64,000 nt of DNA from Streptomyces sp. HSG2 (lineage in GTDB: Bacteria > Actinomycetota > Actinomycetes > Streptomycetales > Streptomycetaceae). Below, in pieces: positions 47,498 through 55,196 of this stretch. Positions within the stretch are counted from its first letter, which is position 1; each line of letters begins with the position of its first letter. A model generated the notes under the pieces. That model ran no database searches. It saw only the letters and a program-made list of their open reading frames with translations, and was not told where the DNA came from. The stretch spans positions 4,568,501 to 4,632,500 of the forward strand of contig NZ_CP066801.1 of assembly GCF_016598575.1 (NCBI RefSeq), written 5' to 3'. Made by a program: the position numbers and the translations under genes.

Positions 47498-48250
47498 ATG
47501 TCCGGCCACTCCAAATGGGCCACGACGAAGCACAAGAAGGCCGTGATCGACGCCAAACGCGGCAAGCTCTTCGCGAAACTGATCAAGAACATCGAGGTCG
47601 CGGCGCGTATGGGCGGCGCCGACCCGGACGGCAACCCGACGCTGTACGACGCCATCCAGAAGGCCAAGAAGCAGTCGGTCCCCAACAAGAACATCGACTC
47701 CGCGGTGAAGCGGGGGGCCGGCCTGGAGGCCGGCGGGGCCGATTACGAGACCATCATGTACGAGGGATACGGCCCGAACGGCGTGGCGGTGCTGATCGAG
47801 TGCCTCACCGACAACCGCAACCGCGCCGCCTCGGACGTCCGGGTCGCCATGACCCGCAACGGCGGGTCCATGGCCGACCCCGGATCGGTCTCCTACCTCT
47901 TCCACCGCAAGGGCGTGGTGATCGTCCCGAAGGGCGAGCTGACCGAGGACGACGTGCTGGCCGCCGTCCTCGACGCCGGTGCCGAGGAGGTGAACGACCT
48001 GGGCGAGTCCTTCGAGGTGCTCAGCGAGGCCACCGACCTGGTAGCCGTACGCACCGCCCTTCAGGACGCCGGTGTCGACTACGAGTCGGCGGACGCCAAC
48101 TTCGTGCCGACCATGCAGGTCGAGCTCGACGAGGAGGGCGCGAGGAAGATCTTCAAGCTGATCGACGCCTTGGAGGACAGCGACGACGTGCAGAACGTCT
48201 TCGCCAACTTCGACGTCTCCGACGACGTCATGGAGCGGATCGACGCGTGA
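47498..48250 (+). CDS. yebC: YebC/PmpR-family regulator
   Basis: A 250-residue protein beginning MSGHSKWATTKHKKAVIDAKRGK, written here in parts MSGHSKWATTKHKK and AVIDAKRGK, the family hallmark. It also has YEGYGPNGVAVLIE and DNRNRAASDVR. Members act as DNA-binding regulators or help translation of proline-rich stretches. ATG 47498 has GGAG upstream. It precedes ruvC as in most actinobacteria. Confidence 0.95.
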   Translation: MSGHSKWATTKHKKAVIDAKRGKLFAKLIKNIEVAARMGGADPDGNPTLYDAIQKAKKQSVPNKNIDSAVKRGAGLEAGGADYETIMYEGYGPNGVAVLIECLTDNRNRAASDVRVAMTRNGGSMADPGSVSYLFHRKGVVIVPKGELTEDDVLAAVLDAGAEEVNDLGESFEVLSEATDLVAVRTALQDAGVDYESADANFVPTMQVELDEEGARKIFKLIDALEDSDDVQNVFANFDVSDDVMERIDA

Positions 48251-48270
48251 GGTGAGGCGATCCGCTCGGG

Positions 48271-48307
48271 CGGCGGGCCGGTGGGACACGAATCCACCGG
48301 CCCGCCG
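48271..48307 (+). terminator. Terminator after yebC
   Basis: CGGCGGGCCGGTGG, a 9-base loop and CCACCGGCCCGCCG form a perfect 14-base stem 20 bases after the yebC stop. Confidence 0.8.
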
Positions 48308-48324
48308 CCGTTGTCGGCGCGGCC

Positions 48325-48379
48325 CGATAGCCTGTTCCAGGTCGAAGATCGTCGTCGTGTGTTCGGTGTTGGCGAACAC
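48325..48379 (+). promoter_or_regulatory. ruvC leader with -10 element and inverted repeat
   Basis: TAGCCT sits near 48325-48330, giving a leader of about 125 bases. Within it GTGTTCG (48359-48365) and CGAACAC (48373-48379) form 7-base arms seven bases apart. The arms do not match the actinobacterial LexA box order (GAAC then GTTC). Confidence 0.4.
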
Positions 48380-48460
48380 GGCTCCGGGCCCGGCCGCGTG
48401 GACCGGGCGGTCGGGTCCGAGGGAGCGGCGGCCCGGCCGTCGAGAGGGGAGTGGTCGGTC

Positions 48461-48991
48461 GTGCGTGTGCTGGGTGTGGACCCGGGGCTGACCCGTTGCG
48501 GAGTCGGTGTCGTGGAGGGCGTCGCCGGCCGCCCCCTCGCGATGCTGGGCGTCGGCGTGGTCCGCACCCCCGCCGACGCGGACCTGGGGGCGCGTCTCCT
48601 GGCCGTCGAGGACGGCGTGGAGCGGTGGCTCGACGAGCACCGCCCGGAGTGCGTCGCCGTGGAGCGGGTCTTCAGCCAGCACAACGTCCGCACGGTGATG
48701 GGCACCGCCCAGGCGGCGGCCGTCGCCGTGCTCTGCGCCACCCGGCGCGGCCTTCCCGTCACCCTGCACACCCCCAGTGAGGTCAAGGCCGCGGTCACCG
48801 GCAGCGGCCGGGCCGACAAGGCACAGGTCGGCGCCATGGTCACCCGCCTGTTGCGGCTCACCGGCCCTCCGAGACCGGCCGACGCCGCCGACGCCCTAGC
48901 CCTCGCCATCTGCCACATCTGGCGGGCTCCCGCCCAGAACCGACTGCGGCAGGCAGCCGCCCGCCTCTCGTCGAAAGGCCTCACCGCATGA
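48461..48991 (+). CDS. ruvC: Holliday junction resolvase RuvC
   Basis: A 176-residue endonuclease that cuts Holliday junctions after RuvAB migration. The RNase H fold acidic residues are visible in VLGVDPGLTRCG (Asp7), VERVFSQHNVRT (Glu) and PADAADALALAICH (paired Asp). GTG 48461 follows GGGGAG by nine bases. Its stop overlaps the ruvA start. Confidence 0.96.
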   Translation: MRVLGVDPGLTRCGVGVVEGVAGRPLAMLGVGVVRTPADADLGARLLAVEDGVERWLDEHRPECVAVERVFSQHNVRTVMGTAQAAAVAVLCATRRGLPVTLHTPSEVKAAVTGSGRADKAQVGAMVTRLLRLTGPPRPADAADALALAICHIWRAPAQNRLRQAAARLSSKGLTA

Positions 48992-49605
48992 TCGCATCCG
49001 TCAGCGGCACGGTCGCCGCCCTCGCCCCCGGCTCCGCCGTGGTGGAGGTGGGCGGTGTCGGAGTGGCGGTCCAGTGCGCCCCGGACACGCTGGCCGGTCT
49101 CCGGGTCGGCGGCCCCGCGCGCCTGGCCACCTCCCTCGTCGTGCGCGAGGACTCGCTCACCCTCTACGGGTTCGCCGACGACGACGCGCGTCAGGTGTTC
49201 GAGCTGCTGCAGACCGCCAGCGGGGTCGGCCCCCGCCTCGCCCAGGCCATGCTCGCCGTGCACAGCCCCGACGACCTGCGCAGAGCCGTCGCCACCGCCG
49301 ACGAGAAGGCCCTCACCGCCGTGCCCGGCATCGGTAAGAAGGGGGCGCAGAAACTCCTTCTGGAGCTGCGCGACCGGCTCGGCGAGCCCCTCTCCCCGCC
49401 CTCCTCCACACTCCGCCCGGCCTCTGCCCGGGCCGACACCGGCTGGCGTGACCAGTTGCACACGGCGCTCGTCGGCCTGGGGTACGCCGCCCGTGAGGCC
49501 GACGAGGCCGTGGAGGCGGTGGCGCCGAGAGCGGAGTCCGATGGCACCCCTCAGGTGGGTCCGCTGCTCAAGGCGGCCCTGCAGACGCTGAACCGCGCCC
49601 GCTAG
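48988..49605 (+). CDS. ruvA: Holliday junction helicase subunit RuvA
   Basis: A 205-residue DNA-binding subunit. N-terminal OB-fold (MIASVSGTVAALAP, TSLVVREDSLTLYGFAD), central helix-hairpin-helix pairs (ASGVGPRLAQAML, AVPGIGKKGAQKLLLEL) and a small C-terminal domain that contacts RuvB (VGLGYAAREADEAVEAV). ATG 48988 overlaps ruvC by four bases. Confidence 0.96.
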   Translation: MIASVSGTVAALAPGSAVVEVGGVGVAVQCAPDTLAGLRVGGPARLATSLVVREDSLTLYGFADDDARQVFELLQTASGVGPRLAQAMLAVHSPDDLRRAVATADEKALTAVPGIGKKGAQKLLLELRDRLGEPLSPPSSTLRPASARADTGWRDQLHTALVGLGYAAREADEAVEAVAPRAESDGTPQVGPLLKAALQTLNRAR

Positions 49606-49699
49606 CGGGCTTCGGCCCCGCGCGACGAAGCCGGTGCCCGGGCGCCCCCCGCGCACGCCGAGACCAGCAGCCCGCATTCCGGAACCGAGGCACCACGAC

Positions 49700-50773
49700 A
49701 TGACACGCGACGACACCACCGACACGGACGTCCCCGGCGAGCGGCTCGTCGGTGCCTCCGCCGACCACGAGGACCAGGCCGTCGAGGCCGCGCTGCGCCC
49801 GAAGGACCTGGGCGAGTTCATCGGACAACGGAAGGTCCGCGAACAACTCGACCTGGTGTTGCGCGCCGCTCGGGCACGCGGCGCCACCGCCGACCACGTG
49901 CTGCTCTCCGGGGCGCCCGGTCTCGGCAAGACCACCCTGTCCATGATCATCGCGGCCGAGATGGGCGCCCCCATCCGGATCACCTCCGGGCCGGCCATCC
50001 AGCACGCGGGCGACCTCGCGGCGATCCTCTCCTCCCTCCAGGAGGGTGAGGTCCTCTTCCTCGACGAGATCCACCGCATGTCGCGGCCCGCCGAGGAGAT
50101 GCTCTACATGGCGATGGAGGACTTCCGGGTCGACGTCATCGTGGGCAAGGGGCCGGGAGCCACCGCCATCCCGCTGGAACTCCCCCCCTTCACCCTGGTC
50201 GGCGCCACCACCCGGGCCGGCCTCCTGCCGCCTCCGCTGCGCGACCGGTTCGGCTTCACCGGACACATGGAGTTCTACGAACCGGCCGAACTGGAGCGTG
50301 TCGTCCACCGCTCGGCCGCACTCCTCGACGTCGAGATCGACCCGGCGGGGGCCGCCGAGGTGGCCGCGCGCTCCCGAGGCACCCCCCGCATCGCCAACCG
50401 GCTGCTCCGGCGCGTTCGCGACTACGCGCAGGTGAAGGCCGACGGAGTGATCACCCGGGAGATCGCGGCGGCGGCGCTGGCGGTGTACGAGGTGGACGCC
50501 CGCGGGCTGGACCGGCTGGACCGGGCCGTCCTGGAGGCGCTGCTGAAGCTCTTCGGCGGGGGCCCCGTCGGCCTGTCCACCCTGGCGGTCGCCGTCGGCG
50601 AGGAACGCGAGACCGTCGAGGAGGTGGCCGAGCCCTTCCTGGTGCGGGAGGGGATGCTGGCGCGTACCCCACGTGGGCGGGTCGGCACCCCCGCTGCCTG
50701 GGCCCACCTGGGTCTGACCCCTCCCGCCCCCGCCGGCGCGCCCGACGGTCAAGGAGATCTGTTCGAGGGGTGA
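49700..50773 (+). CDS. ruvB: Holliday junction helicase motor RuvB
   Basis: A 357-residue AAA+ ATPase driving branch migration. Walker A GAPGLGKTT, Walker B VLFLDEIHRM, sensor 1 LVGATTRAG, arginine finger region LRDRFGF and a C-terminal winged helix (FLVREGMLARTPRGR). ATG 49700 with GAGG upstream is chosen; the frame from 49634 would add an unconserved Pro/Arg tail. Same operon as ruvC and ruvA. Confidence 0.97.
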   Translation: MTRDDTTDTDVPGERLVGASADHEDQAVEAALRPKDLGEFIGQRKVREQLDLVLRAARARGATADHVLLSGAPGLGKTTLSMIIAAEMGAPIRITSGPAIQHAGDLAAILSSLQEGEVLFLDEIHRMSRPAEEMLYMAMEDFRVDVIVGKGPGATAIPLELPPFTLVGATTRAGLLPPPLRDRFGFTGHMEFYEPAELERVVHRSAALLDVEIDPAGAAEVAARSRGTPRIANRLLRRVRDYAQVKADGVITREIAAAALAVYEVDARGLDRLDRAVLEALLKLFGGGPVGLSTLAVAVGEERETVEEVAEPFLVREGMLARTPRGRVGTPAAWAHLGLTPPAPAGAPDGQGDLFEG

Positions 50774-50831
50774 TGGCGCCGCCACGGTCGACGTGTCGGC
50801 CGGAGCAGGAACCCAGGTGCCATGCTGGGCG

Positions 50832-50860
50832 TTGTTCCTGCGTGCGGACTCGCCTAGACT
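50832..50860 (+). promoter_or_regulatory. Promoter of yajC-secD-secF
   Basis: TTGTTC at 50832-50837 and TAGACT at 50855-50860 with a 17-base spacer, 90 bases before yajC. Confidence 0.65.
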
Positions 50861-50950
50861 CCGCCGACGTCGCCCTTCCTACGGCGTACGACGTCCCCCC
50901 CGACCATCAGGCCGCTCACCACCGCGGTCGTGTGAAGGAAGTACCCGCCC

Positions 50951-51427
50951 GTGAGTATCGTGACCCTCCTCCCGTTCATCGTGCTCATCGGGGCCATGGT
51001 CCTGATGACGCGGTCGGCGAAGAAGAAGCAGCAGCAGGCCGTCGAAATGCGGAACCAGATGCAGCCGGGTTCCGGCGTCCGCACCATCGGGGGCATGTAC
51101 GCCACGGTCAAGGAGGTCGGCGAGGACACGGTCCTGCTGGACGCCGGGCCGGGCGTCGAACTCCTCTTCGCCAAGAACGCGATCGCCGCCGTGCTCCCCG
51201 ACGAGGAGTACAACAGCATCGTCCACGGTGTCGAACACGACGCGAAGGTCGACGCGGAGGTCGTCCCCGACGACGCCTCCTCCCTCACCGAAGTCGATCT
51301 CGCCAAGACCGACTCCCCGGACCCCGAGGCCGTCGACCTCGTCAAGAAGGCCACCGACGCCGAACCGGCCCGTGCCGCCGCCGACGAGGGGTCGAAGCAG
51401 CGCGACGGCGAGGCCGAGGCCAAGTAG
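50951..51427 (+). CDS. yajC: Preprotein translocase accessory subunit YajC
   Basis: A 158-residue single-pass protein: membrane helix IVTLLPFIVLIGAMVLM, then RSAKKKQQQ and the YajC core PGSGVRTIGGMYATVKEVG and ELLFAKNAIAAVL. It joins SecDF in the accessory complex of the Sec translocon. The last ~75 residues are an acidic, disordered tail longer than in E. coli. Start is GTG 50951. Confidence 0.93.
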   Translation: MSIVTLLPFIVLIGAMVLMTRSAKKKQQQAVEMRNQMQPGSGVRTIGGMYATVKEVGEDTVLLDAGPGVELLFAKNAIAAVLPDEEYNSIVHGVEHDAKVDAEVVPDDASSLTEVDLAKTDSPDPEAVDLVKKATDAEPARAAADEGSKQRDGEAEAK

Positions 51428-51559
51428 CCGCGGCTCCGGGCGCGCGGGCCGGGGCCGTGTGACCACGGCCACACGCGGCCGTCGCGGAAGCCCGACACCA
51501 TGTCATGGCCGTACCTCCGTCGAACCGGCGCGAGGTGGCCCGAGAGGGAGTACGAGAAG

Positions 51560-53362
51560 GTGGCAGCACCCAAGAAGGGCCGGAAGCCGAGCGCCCAGAG
51601 CAAGCCGTGGCGCGCGCTGGTCCTGATTCTGATCGCCCTCGTGGCGCTCACCGGGGGCATGTTCGCCTCCGGGCAGACCACTCCGCGTCTCGGTATCGAC
51701 CTCGCCGGAGGCACCAGCATCACGCTCCGCGCGGTCTCCGACCCCGGCGAGGAATCCGCGATCAATCCCACCAACATGGCCACCGCCGTCCAGATCATGG
51801 AGCGCCGCGTCAACGGTCTCGGCGTGCAGGAGGCCGAGGTCCAGAGCCAGGGCGATCGGAACATCATCGTCAACGTCCCGAAGGGGACGAACTCGCAAGA
51901 GGCCCGCGAGCAGGTCGGCACCACGGCCAAGCTCTACTTCCGACCGGTGCTCGCCACCGAGTACTCGGGGCCGGCGGCGGACGACGCCTCCCCGGCACCT
52001 TCCGAGAGCGCGGGCGGGGACGCCACCGCCGAGCCGAGCGGGGACGCCTCGGGCGCGGCGGACCAGCAGGAGGCGGTGGATCCGTCCGCCTCGGCCGAGC
52101 CGACGGCGAGCGCGACCACCCAGGGGCGGGCGGTGACGGGTGCGCTGGAGGCCGACCCCAGCCCTTCGGCCTCGACCGACGCCACGCCCGCCGCCGAGGC
52201 CTCGCCCACGGCCGACACCGGCGACGCCACGAGCGACGACGACGCCGCGCTCCAGGAGGCGTACGCCCGGCTCGACTGCACCGACGACGCCGCGCGCGCC
52301 GAGGCGGGAACCGGCGTCAAGCCCGAGGAGTCAACGGTGGCCTGCGGCGAGACCTCGCCTGGCCAGTGGCAGAAGTACCTGCTCGGCCCGGCCGAGGTCG
52401 ACGGCACCGACGTCGACGAGGCCCAGGCCGTGCTCAACACCCAGACGGCCGCCGGCTGGACCGTGACGATGGACTTCACGGACAAGGGATCCGACAAGTT
52501 CGCGAGCATCACGGGCAAGCTGGCCCAGAACCAGTCCCCCCAGGACCAGTTCGCCATCGTCCTCGACAACGAGGTCGTCTCCAGCCCGTACGTCAGCCAG
52601 GCGCTGACCGGTGGCAAGGCCGAAATCTCCGGCAGCTTCACCCAGGAAGAGGCCCAGAGCCTGGCCAACATGCTCTCCTACGGCGCGTTGCCGCTGAGCT
52701 TCCAGGAGGACAGCGTGACCACGGTCACGCCCGCCCTCGGCGGCGACCAGCTCAGGGCCGGATTGATCGCCGGCGCCATCGGCCTCGCCCTGGTCGTGCT
52801 CTACCTGCTGGTCTACTACCGAGGCCTGTCGTTCATCGCGATCCTGTCGTTGCTGGTGTCGGCCGCGCTCACCTACACGATCATGTCGTTGCTCGGTCCC
52901 GGCATCGGCTTCGCGCTCAACCTTCCGGCCGTGTGCGGTGCCATCGTGGCCATCGGCATCACGGCGGACTCGTTCATCGTGTACTTCGAACGTGTCCGGG
53001 ACGAGATCCGCGAAGGGCGCTCACTGCGCCCGGCCGTCGAGCGGGCGTGGCCCCGCGCCCGGCGCACGATCCTGGTCTCCGACTTCGTCTCGTTCCTCGC
53101 CGCCGCGGTGCTGTTCGTCGTCACGGTCGGCAAGGTCCAGGGCTTCGCCTTCACTCTGGGGCTCACCACCCTGCTCGACGTCGTCGTCGTCTTCCTCTTC
53201 ACCAAGCCGCTGCTGACCCTGATGGCCCGCCGCAAGTTCTTCGCGAGCGGTCACAAGTGGTCCGGACTCGACCCGAAGAGCCTGGGCGCCAAGCCGCCGC
53301 TGCGACGCACCCGTCGCCCCGCCCGCCCGGCCGCCGGCCCCGTCGAGACCAAGGAGGCATGA
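51560..53362 (+). CDS. secD: Protein translocase subunit SecD
   Basis: A 600-residue RND-type membrane protein with six membrane segments: one N-terminal, then a large outer domain and five C-terminal. It has GIDLAGGTSITL, NGLGVQEAEVQ and the fourth-helix region ICGAIVAIGITADSFIVYFERVRDE (key part GITADSFIVYFER). SecDF uses proton flow to pull secreted proteins outwards. An Ala/Ser/Thr/Asp-rich insert of about 100 residues (roughly 135-235) interrupts the outer domain. GTG 51560 is preceded by GGGAG. It overlaps the secF region. Confidence 0.94.
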   Translation: MAAPKKGRKPSAQSKPWRALVLILIALVALTGGMFASGQTTPRLGIDLAGGTSITLRAVSDPGEESAINPTNMATAVQIMERRVNGLGVQEAEVQSQGDRNIIVNVPKGTNSQEAREQVGTTAKLYFRPVLATEYSGPAADDASPAPSESAGGDATAEPSGDASGAADQQEAVDPSASAEPTASATTQGRAVTGALEADPSPSASTDATPAAEASPTADTGDATSDDDAALQEAYARLDCTDDAARAEAGTGVKPEESTVACGETSPGQWQKYLLGPAEVDGTDVDEAQAVLNTQTAAGWTVTMDFTDKGSDKFASITGKLAQNQSPQDQFAIVLDNEVVSSPYVSQALTGGKAEISGSFTQEEAQSLANMLSYGALPLSFQEDSVTTVTPALGGDQLRAGLIAGAIGLALVVLYLLVYYRGLSFIAILSLLVSAALTYTIMSLLGPGIGFALNLPAVCGAIVAIGITADSFIVYFERVRDEIREGRSLRPAVERAWPRARRTILVSDFVSFLAAAVLFVVTVGKVQGFAFTLGLTTLLDVVVVFLFTKPLLTLMARRKFFASGHKWSGLDPKSLGAKPPLRRTRRPARPAAGPVETKEA

Positions 53363-53364
53363 GA

Positions 53365-54471
53365 ATGTCGAAGCTCGGCACCATCGGCGCCCGACTCCAC
53401 CACGGCGAGATCGGCTACGACTTCGTCAAGAACCGCAAGCTCTGGTACGGAATCTCCATCCTGATCACCATCACGGCGATCGTCGGCCTCGCGGTGCGCG
53501 GCCTGCACATGGGCATCGAGTTCGAGGGCGGGGCGGTCTTCACGACCCCGAAGAACGTCGCCGCCTCGGTCTCGCAGGCCGAGGAGTACGCCGAGGAGGC
53601 GTCCGGACACGACGCGATCGTCCAGCAACTCGGTGACGGCAGTCTGCGCATCCAGGTCGCGGGCACCGGCACCCAGCAGTCGGACCGGATCAAGGAGTCG
53701 CTCGCCGAGGACCTCGGCGTCGACGCGGAGAGCATCAACGCCGAGCTGGTCGGTCCCAGTTGGGGGGATCAGATCGCCAACAAGGCATGGCAGGGTCTCG
53801 GGATCTTCCTCGTCCTGGTGGTGATCTATCTCGCCATCGCCTTCGAGTGGCGCATGGCGGTGGCCGCCTTCATCGCCCTCATCCACGACATCACGATCAC
53901 CGTCGGGGTCTACGCGCTCGTCGGCTTCGAGGTGACGCCCGGCACCGTGATCGGCTTGCTCACCATCCTCGGGTACTCGCTCTACGACACGGTCGTCGTC
54001 TTCGACAGCCTCAAGGAGCAGACCCGGGGCATCACCAAGCAGAGCCGCTGGACCTACGGCGAGATCGCGAACCGGTCCATCAACAGCACGCTGGTCCGTT
54101 CCGTCAACACGACGGTGGTCGCCCTGTTGCCGGTGGCGGGCCTGCTCTTCATCGGCGGGGGCGTGCTGGGCGCCGGCATGCTGAACGACATCTCCCTGTC
54201 GCTCTTCGTCGGCCTCGCCGCCGGCGCGTACTCCTCGATCTTCATCGCCACCCCGCTGGTGGCGGACCTCAAGGAGCGTGAGCCGGAGATGAAGGCCCTC
54301 AGGAGGCGGGTGCTGGCCAAGCGAGCCCAGGCCGCCGCCCGAGGAGACGCCGAGGACCCCCCGTACGCGGAGGAAGCGAGCGGTCGCACGGCGGAGACGG
54401 CCGCCGCGGCGGCCGTCTCCCCGGCGTCGGCCGCGCGGACCGCTGACGGTGCCGCGGAGGACACACGGTGA
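53365..54471 (+). CDS. secF: Protein translocase subunit SecF
   Basis: A 368-residue partner of SecD with six membrane segments. It has GIEFEGGAVF (D/E-GG motif), ALIHDITITVGVYAL, TILGYSLYDTVVVFDSLKE and NRSINSTLVRSVNTT. ATG 53365 is seven bases after AAGGAGG; the in-frame ATG at 53359 overlaps the secD stop but would leave only one base after the ribosome site. The last 60 residues are an Ala-rich disordered tail. The stop overlaps apt. Confidence 0.94.
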   Translation: MSKLGTIGARLHHGEIGYDFVKNRKLWYGISILITITAIVGLAVRGLHMGIEFEGGAVFTTPKNVAASVSQAEEYAEEASGHDAIVQQLGDGSLRIQVAGTGTQQSDRIKESLAEDLGVDAESINAELVGPSWGDQIANKAWQGLGIFLVLVVIYLAIAFEWRMAVAAFIALIHDITITVGVYALVGFEVTPGTVIGLLTILGYSLYDTVVVFDSLKEQTRGITKQSRWTYGEIANRSINSTLVRSVNTTVVALLPVAGLLFIGGGVLGAGMLNDISLSLFVGLAAGAYSSIFIATPLVADLKEREPEMKALRRRVLAKRAQAAARGDAEDPPYAEEASGRTAETAAAAAVSPASAARTADGAAEDTR

Positions 54472-55016
54472 TCGCCGCCGACCTGCGCGAGATGCTCCAG
54501 TCCCGCATCCGTGACATCGCCGACCATCCCGAGCCCGGGGTGATGTTCAAGGACATCACCCCGCTCCTCGCCGACCCCGCCGCCTTCGCCGCCCTCACCG
54601 ACGCGCTGGCGAGGACGGCGGACCGGACGGGTGCCACCAAGATCGTGGGACTGGAGGCACGGGGCTTCATCCTCGGGGCCCCGGTCGCCGTCCGCGCCGG
54701 ACTGGGTTTCGTCCCGATGCGCAAGGCGGGCAAGCTACCCGGAGCCACGTTGGGCCAGGTCTACGACCTGGAGTACGGTTCGGCCGAGATCGAGGTGCAC
54801 GCCGAGGACCTGACCCCGGACGACCGCGTCCTGGTGGTGGACGACGTCCTTGCCACCGGCGGGACGGCCGAGGCGTCGGTCCGGCTCGTCCACCGGGCCG
54901 GGGCCCGGGTCGCGGGCCTGTCGGTGCTGATGGAGCTGGGCTTCCTCGGGGGGCGCGCCCGTCTCGCGCCGATCCTCGGCGGCGCTCCGCTGGAGGCGGT
55001 CCTGACCCTTCCCTAG
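54468..55016 (+). CDS. apt: Adenine phosphoribosyltransferase
   Basis: A 182-residue purine salvage enzyme that makes AMP from adenine and PRPP. It shows PGVMFKDITPLL, GLEARGFILGAPVA and the PRPP loop VLVVDDVLATGGTAEA. GTG 54468 overlaps the secF stop (GTGA). Placement between secDF and relA is conserved in actinobacteria. Confidence 0.96.
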   Translation: MIAADLREMLQSRIRDIADHPEPGVMFKDITPLLADPAAFAALTDALARTADRTGATKIVGLEARGFILGAPVAVRAGLGFVPMRKAGKLPGATLGQVYDLEYGSAEIEVHAEDLTPDDRVLVVDDVLATGGTAEASVRLVHRAGARVAGLSVLMELGFLGGRARLAPILGGAPLEAVLTLP

Positions 55017-55196
55017 CCCGCCAGGGCACCCGGTGTCGACGGGGCGGGTCCGGAGAGGAATCCCGGCGCCCGCCCCACGCGTTTCCGCCGGTGACCGTCG
55101 CCCCGGCCGTCCGCCGGCGAATCCGGACCGCGGGATCGCTACCATGGGACCTCCGGAGCCTGACCGGGGCGCCCGGATCGCGCACGAGGAGTCCTC

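Noticed and set aside
48359..48379. LexA (SOS) box for ruvCAB
   Set aside because: The actinobacterial site is GAAC-N4-GTTC. Here the half-sites are in reverse order and wider apart.
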